Part shown: one piece after another, positions 55,545-63,095 of the stretch
Layout of the letters: every line of letters starts with the position of its first letter
Numbering within the stretch: the stretch's first letter is position 1
NCBI GenBank assembly: GCA_965243415.1
Contig: OZ251549.1
Coordinates: forward strand, 2,108,001-2,172,000
Direction: 5' to 3'
From: G965204755 sp965243415
GTDB lineage: Bacteria > Acidobacteriota > Vicinamibacteria > Marinacidobacterales > Marinacidobacteraceae
Length of the DNA stretch: 64,000 nt
The notes under the pieces: model-generated
What the model saw: the letters and a program-made list of their open reading frames with translations, nothing else
Told to the model about the DNA's origin: nothing
Databases searched by the model: none
Position numbers and translations under genes: made by a program

Positions 55545-56729
55545 GTGAACGAACCCCCGACCCCGAAACCGGAACCGGCGGCGGAGAACGCCGGGCCCCG
55601 GCGCATCGAGAGCGTCCGCATCGAGAGCGTCCGCATCGAGGGCTTCCGCTCCCTCGCGGAGGTCACCTTCCGCCCGAACCCCGGCGTCACGATCCTCATC
55701 GGCCCGAACGGCGCCGGCAAGAGCAACCTGGTTCGCTTCTTCGAGATGCTCCGGGCGATGTTCCGCGAGCGGAATGTCGCTCTCTTCGTCGGCGTGAAGG
55801 GCGGCGCCGAAGACCAACTCTTCCGGGGCGCGGAGCGGACGCCCCGGATGAAGGCGACGATCCGTACGGCCAACGGGGAAAGCACCGGCGAGTACGAGTT
55901 CTCCTTCGTTCCCGCCGAGCAGGACCTGTTCCGGTTCGCCGAGGAGCGGTTCCGCGACGCCCGGGCGAACTCCGGGGCGCCCGGGCCCTGGACCGACCTC
56001 GGCAGCGGCCACCGGGAGCCGGAACTCGTCTCCGCGGCCCGCGGCCCGCAGGAGCGGGACGACAAACCGACGGCGAAGGCGATCGGCGAAGTCCTGGAGG
56101 ACATCGGCGCCTATCACTTCGACCACACTTCGGGCCTCTCCCCCATGAAGAAGCGCCGCGATGTGGAAGACAGTTTCCGACTGCACCCCGACGGCGGAAA
56201 TCTCGCCGCCGTCCTCTACCGGATGGAACGCGAGGATCGGCCACGCTACGAAACGATCTGTCACTGCATCGAACGGGTGGTCCCGGAGTTCGGCGGTTTC
56301 GACCATGACCCGGAATTCGGGAGGGTTTTCCTGACCTGGAAGGTCCGGGGCAGCGACAAACCGATCGGCGCGCACCTGACTTCCGACGGGTCGCTCCGGT
56401 TCTTCGCGCTGGCAACGCTTCTGAACCACTGGCCGGAAGCGCTTCCGTCGGTCCTGTTCCTGGACGAGCCGGAGTTGGGCCTCCACCCGGCGGCGATCCC
56501 GCTGCTCGGCGGCTTGATCCGGTCGCTGGGGCAGAGCCGCCAGATCGTCGTGGCGACCCAGTCCTCCCTCCTCGTGGACGAGTTCGAGTTCGAGCAAACC
56601 CAGGTTCTGGATCTCGCGGACGGCGCGACGCGGATCCGGCGTCTCGATCCCGACGATTACCGGGTATGGCTGGAGGATCACTCCCTGGGCCAGTTGTGGG
56701 AGATGAACCTCCTGGGGGGCGCCCCGTGA
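55545..56729 (+). CDS. RecF/OLD-like AAA ATPase, array member 1
   Basis: Product of 394 aa from a GTG. After a Pro/Ala-rich start comes a duplicated strand (IESVR IESVR IEGFR), then Walker A GPNGAGKSN (Lys59), and near the end Walker B LFLDEPELGLHP (Asp307, Glu308) and VATQSSLLVDEF, the H/D-loop region with Gln in place of His. This is the AAA_21-type ATPase of OLD-like systems without a fused TOPRIM domain. The stop overlaps the DUF4276 start by GTGA, so the two products are coupled and likely form a split ATPase-effector complex. It is about two-thirds identical by eye to member 3 and less to member 2. Confidence 0.85.
   Translation: MNEPPTPKPEPAAENAGPRRIESVRIESVRIEGFRSLAEVTFRPNPGVTILIGPNGAGKSNLVRFFEMLRAMFRERNVALFVGVKGGAEDQLFRGAERTPRMKATIRTANGESTGEYEFSFVPAEQDLFRFAEERFRDARANSGAPGPWTDLGSGHREPELVSAARGPQERDDKPTAKAIGEVLEDIGAYHFDHTSGLSPMKKRRDVEDSFRLHPDGGNLAAVLYRMEREDRPRYETICHCIERVVPEFGGFDHDPEFGRVFLTWKVRGSDKPIGAHLTSDGSLRFFALATLLNHWPEALPSVLFLDEPELGLHPAAIPLLGGLIRSLGQSRQIVVATQSSLLVDEFEFEQTQVLDLADGATRIRRLDPDDYRVWLEDHSLGQLWEMNLLGGAP
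55602..55646 (+). repeat. 15-base in-frame tandem duplication in array member 1
   Basis: CGCATCGAGAGCGTC at 55602-55616 is repeated exactly at 55617-55631, with a diverged third unit at 55632-55646. It inserts one extra IESVR in the first strand. Members 2 and 3 have only one such unit, so this is a recent slippage event. Confidence 0.85.
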
Positions 56730-57385
56730 CGCGGGTCGGGGTCTCGGTGGAGGGGGCCACCGAGCGGGCCTTCGTGAGGGTCGTTCTGGTGGAACACCTG
56801 CGCCGATTCGGGGTGGAAGCGACTCCCGTACTCATCCGCCGCCCGGGCCACGGCTACGGCGCCGGGGGCGGGGATGTCAGCGTGGGCCGCCTGGCGATCC
56901 ACCTGGCCCATCTCGCGCTGTCGTTCGATGCGGTGACCTGCCTGGTGGACTTCTACGGTTTCCAGAAGAAGGGAACGGCGTCCGTCGAAGAACTGGAGGA
57001 GCAGGTACGATCGGCGGTCGTGGCCCGGACCCGGGGCCGGGCCGACCGGGTCCTGCCGTATGTCCAGCGATTCGAGTTCGAGGGGCTGCTGTTCTCCGAG
57101 GTCTCCCGGTTCGACAGTCTTGGCCAGATCCCTGCGGGCGCGGTCGAGGAACTGGCGAGGATCCGCGCTCGCTTCGAGACCCCTGAGGACATAGACGACG
57201 GCCGGACGACGGCCCCGAGCAAACGGATCGCAGCCCTCATCCCGGGATACGACAAGGTTGTGCAGGGGCCGGCGGCGGCGCTGCGAACCGGCTTGGAGAA
57301 GATTCGGGCGGAGTGCCCCCGCTTCGACGGGTGGGTGCGCCGCCTGGAGGCCCTCGGCCACGAACCGGACGCCGCCGGAGAGTAG
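56726..57385 (+). CDS. DUF4276 family protein (TOPRIM-like), partner of array member 1
   Basis: Product of 219 aa. GVSVEGATERAFVRVVL carries the metal-binding glutamate of the TOPRIM-like first strand, AVTCLVDFYGFQKKG supplies the DxD-like acidic pair region, and YVQRFEFEGLLFSEVSRF with the Glu residues is the typical third element; the C-terminal SKRIAALIPGYDKVVQGPAAA is strongly family-like. DUF4276 genes commonly follow AAA ATPases and the pair is regarded as a split OLD-like nuclease. The GTG start lies in the ATPase stop. No second copy follows members 2 or 3. Confidence 0.85.
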   Translation: MTRVGVSVEGATERAFVRVVLVEHLRRFGVEATPVLIRRPGHGYGAGGGDVSVGRLAIHLAHLALSFDAVTCLVDFYGFQKKGTASVEELEEQVRSAVVARTRGRADRVLPYVQRFEFEGLLFSEVSRFDSLGQIPAGAVEELARIRARFETPEDIDDGRTTAPSKRIAALIPGYDKVVQGPAAALRTGLEKIRAECPRFDGWVRRLEALGHEPDAAGE

Positions 57386-57468
57386 TCGCCGTGGAGTCGG
57401 CGGCGGCCCCGGCGGACGCGGTGTTCGATCCGCAGGTTTCTGCCATCCCTCCTCCCCCTCGGGGTGGG

Positions 57469-57510
57469 TAGAGTTCGCCCGCCGTGACCGGCGTGACGAC
57501 CTTCCCATGA
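57469..57510 (+). promoter_or_regulatory. TAGAGT box and eight-codon upstream frame before array member 2
   Basis: TAGAGT at 57469-57474 is followed by nine bases and then a GTG (57484) that opens a frame of eight codons ending TGA at 57508-57510, overlapping the member 2 ATG as ATGA. It could be a leader frame that couples initiation, or coincidence. It gives member 2 its own promoter. Confidence 0.35.
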
Positions 57511-58631
57511 AACCCGACAGCCGGATCGAGAGCGTCCATATCGAGGGGTTCCGCTCGCTCGCCGAGGTGACCTTCCGGCCGAACCCGGGCATAACCGTCC
57601 TGATCGGCCCGAACGGCGCCGGGAAGTCGAATCTCTTCCACTTCTTCCGGATGATGAAGGCGATGTTGTCCGACCGGCGCCTGGCCCGGTTCATCGCGCG
57701 GAACGGCGGCGCGGACCGACAGTTGTCCGGGGGCGGCGAGCGGACCCCGGAGCTGAAGGCCGCGGTCGGTCTGTCGAACTCGCGGGGGTTCCACGAGTAC
57801 GCCGTCCGACTGGCCCTCGGTTCGGCGGATGATCTCGTCGTCGCGGAGGAGCGGCTGCGCTCCGGTCCGTCGGAACACCGGACCGACCTGCTCTGGGAGT
57901 TCCGCGGCGAAGAACGGTCGGAGAGCCGAATCAACGAGACCGTTCCATTCGGGAACGGTGGCGCAGACGAGGCGGCGCGGTGCTTCCGGGCGTTCGCCGA
58001 AGACCTCGGCATCTACCGGTTCCGGGACACTTCGGACGATGCGGCTTTCCCCGACGGCCGGGAGGTGGACGACGGGAGTCGGCTCCACCCGGACGGAGGG
58101 AACTTGGCTCCGTTTCTCCTGGCGATGAAGGAGCGCGAGGGCTCGCGCTACTCCGCACTCTGCCGGCGCCTCCGGTGGCTCCTCCCGGTCTTCGACGACT
58201 TCCATCTGGAGGAGCAGTCCGGACGAGTGGAATTGCGGTGGCGGGCCCGGGGGACCGGGCAGGTGATGGACCCGCGTCGGACCTCCGCCGGCTCCCTTCG
58301 CCTCTTCGCCCTGGTGACGCTCTTCAGTTCCGACGCCGGGCTGCCGAGAGTGGTCTTCCTGGATGACCCGGAACCGGGACTGCACCCGGACGCCGTCGTC
58401 CTGGTCGCGGAGATGATCCGCACGGTGGCTCCGGATCGACAGGTCGTCGTGGCGACGCAGTCGCCCTTCTGGGTGAACCAGTTCCCGACCGAGGCCCTCC
58501 AGGTGGTTGAACTGGACGATGGCCGGACCCGCCTTCGAACCCCCGATCCCGACCGGTACCGGAGTTGGACCGCGGACGGCTACTTCGCCGGGGAGTTGTG
58601 GACGAAGAACCTGTTGGGAGGCAACCCCTGA
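57507..58631 (+). CDS. RecF/OLD-like AAA ATPase, array member 2 (variant Walker B)
   Basis: Product of 374 aa. RIESVHIEGFRSLAEVTFRP and Walker A GPNGAGKSN (Lys40) are intact. The Walker B region reads VFLDDPEPGLHP: the catalytic glutamate is replaced by Asp287 and the ABC-like ELGLHP by EPGLHP. The following VATQSPFWVNQF also differs from the LLVDEF of members 1 and 3. The middle region is the most divergent of the three. These changes suggest weaker ATP hydrolysis or a changed role. There is no DUF4276 gene downstream; a 30-codon stretch after the stop may be its relic. Confidence 0.83.
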   Translation: MKPDSRIESVHIEGFRSLAEVTFRPNPGITVLIGPNGAGKSNLFHFFRMMKAMLSDRRLARFIARNGGADRQLSGGGERTPELKAAVGLSNSRGFHEYAVRLALGSADDLVVAEERLRSGPSEHRTDLLWEFRGEERSESRINETVPFGNGGADEAARCFRAFAEDLGIYRFRDTSDDAAFPDGREVDDGSRLHPDGGNLAPFLLAMKEREGSRYSALCRRLRWLLPVFDDFHLEEQSGRVELRWRARGTGQVMDPRRTSAGSLRLFALVTLFSSDAGLPRVVFLDDPEPGLHPDAVVLVAEMIRTVAPDRQVVVATQSPFWVNQFPTEALQVVELDDGRTRLRTPDPDRYRSWTADGYFAGELWTKNLLGGNP

Positions 58632-58717
58632 CCCGACCGGCGAACAGGGACGAGGGGCGCACCGGGAGCGCGTTCGTCGAAGCCCCCTCGGCGGAGCGGG
58701 CGGTGGGAGCGCTGTGA
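58628..58717 (+). pseudogene. Possible relic of a DUF4276 gene after array member 2
   Basis: A 29-codon frame overlapping the member 2 stop begins LTRPANRDEGRTGSAFVE, which aligns without gaps to the start of the intact DUF4276 protein (VTRVGVSVEGATERAFVR) with eight identities in 18. The initiation codon would be CTG and the frame soon stops. The alignment is short and may be chance. Confidence 0.3.
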
Positions 58718-59086
58718 AGAGGGCGGTCCGGATCCGCCGCGTTGCAGAAACGGGACGACGGGCCGGAGCCCGCGCCGGCGCCTCGGCACGGTCCTCCCGC
58801 GCTGCCGGAAACTCGAGCCTGCCGACCGTGCGGGCCGGTCGTCCCCGGTTCGATGCGGAGGGCCGTTCCGGCATCCCTCGGGGAACGCCCCGCCGCCGAC
58901 CGGGCGTTGACGCCGCGGGGCGGGGGCCTCCTTCGTTGTCGTGCCGGCCGACGGGGGGACTGGTACAGTCCGTCGGCTGCACCGGGCGTCCCCCGGTCTC
59001 TCCGCCCCGGACGGACAGCCCCGCTTTCCGGCACCGCGGGCCGGGCGCCCGGGCTGCCGGTACCACCGGCTTCGACCGACATCTCC
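58632..59086 (+). other. 455-base intergenic region between array members 2 and 3
   Basis: No intact gene. The first 90 bases may be a DUF4276 relic; a TACAGT box at 58964-58969 could drive member 3. The rest shows no recognised product in any frame. Its length is what remains if a partner gene had decayed and been partly deleted. Confidence 0.4.
58964..58969 (+). promoter_or_regulatory. Candidate -10 box (TACAGT) ahead of array member 3
   Basis: TACAGT preceded by CTGG, 117 bases before the member 3 ATG. Matches the local TANNNT form; the leader would be long for this genome. Confidence 0.3.
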
Positions 59087-60214
59087 ATGAAATCCGACGC
59101 CCGCCTCGAGAGCGTCCACATCGAGGGATTCCGTTCCCTCGCGGAGGTGACCTTCCGTCCCAACCCCGGCGTCACCGTCCTCATCGGCCCGAACGGCGGC
59201 GGGAAGTCGAACCTGGTCCGCTTCTTCGAGATGGTCAGGGCGATGTTGCGCGACCGCCGATTGCGGCTCTTCGTCGGCCGGAACGGGGGCGCCGACGACC
59301 AACTCTTCGGGGGACGGAAGCGGACGCCGCGGATGGAGGCCCTCATCCGTACGGCGAGCGGCGAAGTTGCGGGCGAGTACGCGTTCTCCTTCACTCCGGA
59401 CGGGGAGGACCTGTTCCGGTTCGCCGAGGAGAAATTCCGCGCCGTACGGAACGACACCGGCGATCCCGGCCCATGGACCGACCTCGGCAACGGACACCGG
59501 GAGGCGAATCTCCCTTCCGCTGCGATCTCTGCGAAGGCCCCGGAGGACCGGCCGACGGCGCGAGCGATCCACGGCGTACTCGGGGATACCGCCACCTACC
59601 AGATCCACGACACCTCGGCCGGATCCGGCTTCCACATTCGCTGGGACCGAGAGGACACCCTCCTGCAGCGGGACGGCGGCAATCTCGCCGCGGTACTGCA
59701 TCTGATGGAGCGGGAGGACCCCGGCCGCTACCGGTCGATCTGCGAGCACATCCGCAGTGTCCTCCCGGATTTCGACGAGTTCGTGCTGGCGGAGGAGTAC
59801 GGGAAGGTGATCCTGCGCTGGCGGACCAGGGACAGCGGGAAGATCGTCGGAGCGCATCTCACCTCGGACGGTTCGCTTCGATTCTTCGCACTGGTCACCC
59901 TGCTGAAACTTCCCCGCGAGTCCCTTCCGCGCCTGGTCTTCCTCGACGAGCCGGAGCTGGGTCTCCACCCCGCGGCGATGGCGCTGCTCGCGGGCATGAT
60001 TCGATCCCTCGCGCACCACCGCCAGATCGTCGTCGCGACCCAGTCGCCGCTCCTCGTGGACGAGTTCGGCCTCGACGAGATCGTGGTCGTCGAGTCGCAC
60101 GACGGAAGCACGAAACTCCGTTCGTTCGACGCCGACGAGTACCGCGGGTGGCTCGACGACGGCTACTCCACGGGGGCGCTGTGGCGGAAAAACCTGCTGG
60201 GCGGCTACCCGTGA
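59087..60214 (+). CDS. RecF/OLD-like AAA ATPase, array member 3
   Basis: Product of 375 aa. RLESVHIEGFRSLAEVTFRP and Walker A GPNGGGKSN (Lys40) open the protein; Walker B VFLDEPELGLHP (Asp287, Glu288) and VATQSPLLVDEF are canonical and match member 1. GPWTDLGNGHREANL in the middle is almost the same as GPWTDLGSGHREPEL of member 1, so these two are the closest pair. No DUF4276 gene follows; instead a 35-codon frame opens at a GTGA overlap (60211) and runs into the start of the DUF499 gene. Confidence 0.84.
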   Translation: MKSDARLESVHIEGFRSLAEVTFRPNPGVTVLIGPNGGGKSNLVRFFEMVRAMLRDRRLRLFVGRNGGADDQLFGGRKRTPRMEALIRTASGEVAGEYAFSFTPDGEDLFRFAEEKFRAVRNDTGDPGPWTDLGNGHREANLPSAAISAKAPEDRPTARAIHGVLGDTATYQIHDTSAGSGFHIRWDREDTLLQRDGGNLAAVLHLMEREDPGRYRSICEHIRSVLPDFDEFVLAEEYGKVILRWRTRDSGKIVGAHLTSDGSLRFFALVTLLKLPRESLPRLVFLDEPELGLHPAAMALLAGMIRSLAHHRQIVVATQSPLLVDEFGLDEIVVVESHDGSTKLRSFDADEYRGWLDDGYSTGALWRKNLLGGYP

Positions 60215-60308
60215 AGAAACCGGCCCTGAAGGCGGGATTCAACCGTTGCGTTCGCCGCACGGACGCCTTCAGCGCCGAAGCGTCCACCGGAGAAGGGAGA
60301 TCCCCGGA

Positions 60309-63095
60309 ATGCCGCTGACCCCTTGGCACAAGGTCGTCGACGCGAGGCCGGAGGTGACGCAGGGCCGGTCGTTCAGCCCCGACGAGTTCGCCATCGCGCT
60401 GGAACAGGTCGTCGCCGGCAATGCGCCGGAGGACTATCGGGATCCGACGCAGTTCCTCTCGCGGACGGTGTTCACCGGCGCCCTGAAGAAGCACCTCGGC
60501 ATGGTGCTGCGCCGCCTCGACGGCCGTACGGCGAACACCGCGCCGGTGCTCAGCTTGGTGACCCAGTTCGGCGGGGGCAAGACCCACACCCTGACCGCCC
60601 TCTACCACCTGGTGAGCGCCGGGCCGTCGGTTCTCGCCGGCTTCGACGAGTTGCGGCGCGAACTGGATCTCAGCGAATGGCCCCAGGCGAAGACGGCGGT
60701 CTTCGTCGGCAGCGCCTGGGACCGGACGCCGGGCCGCGAAGCGCCGTGGATGGACCTCGCCCGGCAACTCGCCGGGGACGCCGGGCTGGCCGCCCTCGGG
60801 GAATCGGCCCGGACGACCCCGCCGGGCACCGAGGCGCTGGCCCGGGTCTTCGCCGCGGCGAACGGCCCGATCCTGCTCCTGTTCGACGAGGTCCTGAACT
60901 ACCTCAACCGGAACCGGGGCCCGGCGGCAGAGCAATTCCACGCCTTCCTGCAGAACCTGACCGTGGCGACGACCGGCGCGGAACGGGCGGTCGCGGTCGT
61001 CAGCCTGCCCCGAAGCAAGTTCGACATGACGCCCTCCGACCTGGAGTGGCAGGGCCGCATCACCAAGGTCGTGAAACGGGTGGCGCAGGACCTGATGGCG
61101 AACGACGAGTCGGACATCAGTGAGGTCGTGCGTCGCCGGCTGTTCGAGGACCTGGGCGACCGGAGGGTTCGCCGCAAGGTGGCGAAGGCCTACGCGGAGT
61201 GGTGTCTCGAGCGGAGCGCCCGGCTCCCCCCGGAGTGGCTGGCCGCCGACGCCGCCGCGGGGAGCGCCCGCGCCCGGGAAGTCCTGACCCGCCGCTTCGA
61301 GGCCTGTTACCCCTTCCATCCGGCGACCCTCTCGGTCTTCCGGCGGAAGTGGCAGGCGCTCCCGCAGTTCCAGCAGACGCGGGGTACGCTGGCGATGCTG
61401 GCGCAGTGGATCTCGTGGGCACTGCTTAGACAGTTGGACCAGCCGCGGAAGGAGCCGCTGATCACCCTCGGATCGGCGCCTCTCGGGGAGTCGGACTTCC
61501 GCGCTGTCGTCCTCGGCCAACTCGGGGAGTCCCGGCTCGACGCGGCCCTCGGCGCCGATCTCACCGGCGAAACGGCGCGCTGCCTTCCGCTCGACGAGAA
61601 CGCCCGCGGCCCCCTCTACGAACTGCATCGGCGCGTCGGTGCCGCCATCCTTTTCGAGTCTTCGGGGGGGCAGGTGGACAAGGTCGCCCGCCTGCCGGAA
61701 CTGCGATTCGCCCTCGGTGGGCCGGACCTCGACACCACGAGCATCGACAACGCCGCGAACGCGCTGGAGACGAACGCCTTCTTCATCCGCCGGGACGGGA
61801 CCGACGGCTACCGCATCCACCACGAGCCCACCCTGACGAAGGTCGTTGCCGACCGCCGCGCCTCGCTGGACGACCGGGAGGTCACTGACCAACTGCGGAA
61901 GTTCGTTCGCAAGGTGTTCGAGACGCGCGGCGCGGCCTCCCGCCGGACCGGCCTCCTCTGCTTCCCCGAGGACGGCGCCGAGGTCCCGGACGCGCCGAGA
62001 CTGACCTTGGTCGTCCTCGGTCCGGAGACCGAATGGCGCCTGGACGACCCGATCGCGAAGCAACTCGCCGCGTGGACCGCCCGGCGGGGCCTCTCTCCCC
62101 GGCTGCATTCCGGCTGCCTCGTCTGGTGCCTCCGCACTCCGGGCCGCGGGCTGCAGGAGCGGATCGAGACCTTGTTGGCCTGGCGGCGGGTGAAGACCGA
62201 GGTGGAGCGCGGCGACCACGGGCGCGACCGCCGGAGCCCGAGAGTCCGTGAGGAGGTCGGGGCCGCCGAGGAGGCCGCGAGGGACGAAGTGTGGGCGGCG
62301 TACCGCGTTCTCGCGATCTCCGACCGCCGCGAACCTTCCGGGCTGCGGATCCTGGATCTCGGCGCCGGCCACGCGAGTTCCGAGGAGGCACTCCCCGACC
62401 ACCTCCTCGGCGCCCTGAAGTCCGAAGGCATCCTGAACGAGACGGTCGGCGCCGGCTACATCGACCGCCACTGGCCCCCGCAGTTCGCGGACAGCGGCGC
62501 CTGGCCCCTCGCCGGCCTCCGCCAGAGTTTCCTCAGCGGCGCCCTCACCCGACTCCTCGACACCGACGAGGTGCTTCGGACCAAGATCCCGGAGTTCGTC
62601 CGCAAGCGCGAATTCGGCCTCGCCTCGATGGTCAAGGACGATGGCCGGTACGAACGCCTCTGGTACGGAGACCTGGTCGCGAGCGACGAAGTCGCCTTCG
62701 AGAACGATGTCTATCTCCTGACCCGCAAAAAGGCCGAAGCCGCCCGAAAGCAGGAGAAGAAGCCGCCCCCGGCCCCGGTCGACGACTTCGGGAAGGATGA
62801 CCCCGACCCCGTGCCTCCCCTGCCGGTGGAACCCGACCCTCCGACCCCCGCCCGAACCACCACCCTTCGGCTGACGGGTTCCGTTCCCCCCGAATCCTGG
62901 AACCGACTCGGCGCCTCCATCATCGCCCGGATGCGCGCCGGCGGCAAGCCGATGCAGGCCGCGATCGACCTCTCGGTTACCATGCCGTCGAACGACGCCG
63001 AGACCCTCGAACGAGACCTCCGCCGCCAACTCACCGACCTGAACTTGGCCGACTCCCTCCGCGTCCGCCGCACCGACGATTCCGATGGACAGTAG
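60309..63095 (+). CDS. DUF499 family P-loop ATPase
   Basis: Product of 928 aa. The first 60 residues (PWHKVVDARPEVTQGRSFSPDEFAIALEQV) are the family opening, and Walker A is FGGGKTHT (Lys91), with LLLFDEVLNYLNRNRG as Walker B. CYPFHPATLSVFRRKWQALPQFQQTRGTLAML is a further DUF499 signature. The C-terminal 150 residues are Pro/Lys-rich followed by a small alpha/beta domain. DUF499 proteins (related to BrxC/PglY) accompany DUF1156 methylases in defence loci. GGGAGA eight bases before the ATG at 60309 is a fair ribosome site. The next ATPase starts inside its 3' end (11-base overlap). Confidence 0.87.
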   Translation: MPLTPWHKVVDARPEVTQGRSFSPDEFAIALEQVVAGNAPEDYRDPTQFLSRTVFTGALKKHLGMVLRRLDGRTANTAPVLSLVTQFGGGKTHTLTALYHLVSAGPSVLAGFDELRRELDLSEWPQAKTAVFVGSAWDRTPGREAPWMDLARQLAGDAGLAALGESARTTPPGTEALARVFAAANGPILLLFDEVLNYLNRNRGPAAEQFHAFLQNLTVATTGAERAVAVVSLPRSKFDMTPSDLEWQGRITKVVKRVAQDLMANDESDISEVVRRRLFEDLGDRRVRRKVAKAYAEWCLERSARLPPEWLAADAAAGSARAREVLTRRFEACYPFHPATLSVFRRKWQALPQFQQTRGTLAMLAQWISWALLRQLDQPRKEPLITLGSAPLGESDFRAVVLGQLGESRLDAALGADLTGETARCLPLDENARGPLYELHRRVGAAILFESSGGQVDKVARLPELRFALGGPDLDTTSIDNAANALETNAFFIRRDGTDGYRIHHEPTLTKVVADRRASLDDREVTDQLRKFVRKVFETRGAASRRTGLLCFPEDGAEVPDAPRLTLVVLGPETEWRLDDPIAKQLAAWTARRGLSPRLHSGCLVWCLRTPGRGLQERIETLLAWRRVKTEVERGDHGRDRRSPRVREEVGAAEEAARDEVWAAYRVLAISDRREPSGLRILDLGAGHASSEEALPDHLLGALKSEGILNETVGAGYIDRHWPPQFADSGAWPLAGLRQSFLSGALTRLLDTDEVLRTKIPEFVRKREFGLASMVKDDGRYERLWYGDLVASDEVAFENDVYLLTRKKAEAARKQEKKPPPAPVDDFGKDDPDPVPPLPVEPDPPTPARTTTLRLTGSVPPESWNRLGASIIARMRAGGKPMQAAIDLSVTMPSNDAETLERDLRRQLTDLNLADSLRVRRTDDSDGQ

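Noticed and set aside
57386..57506. A further DUF4276 or toxin gene between the DUF4276 gene and array member 2
   Set aside because: Only 121 bases with a promoter-like box and a mini frame; no protein similarity seen.
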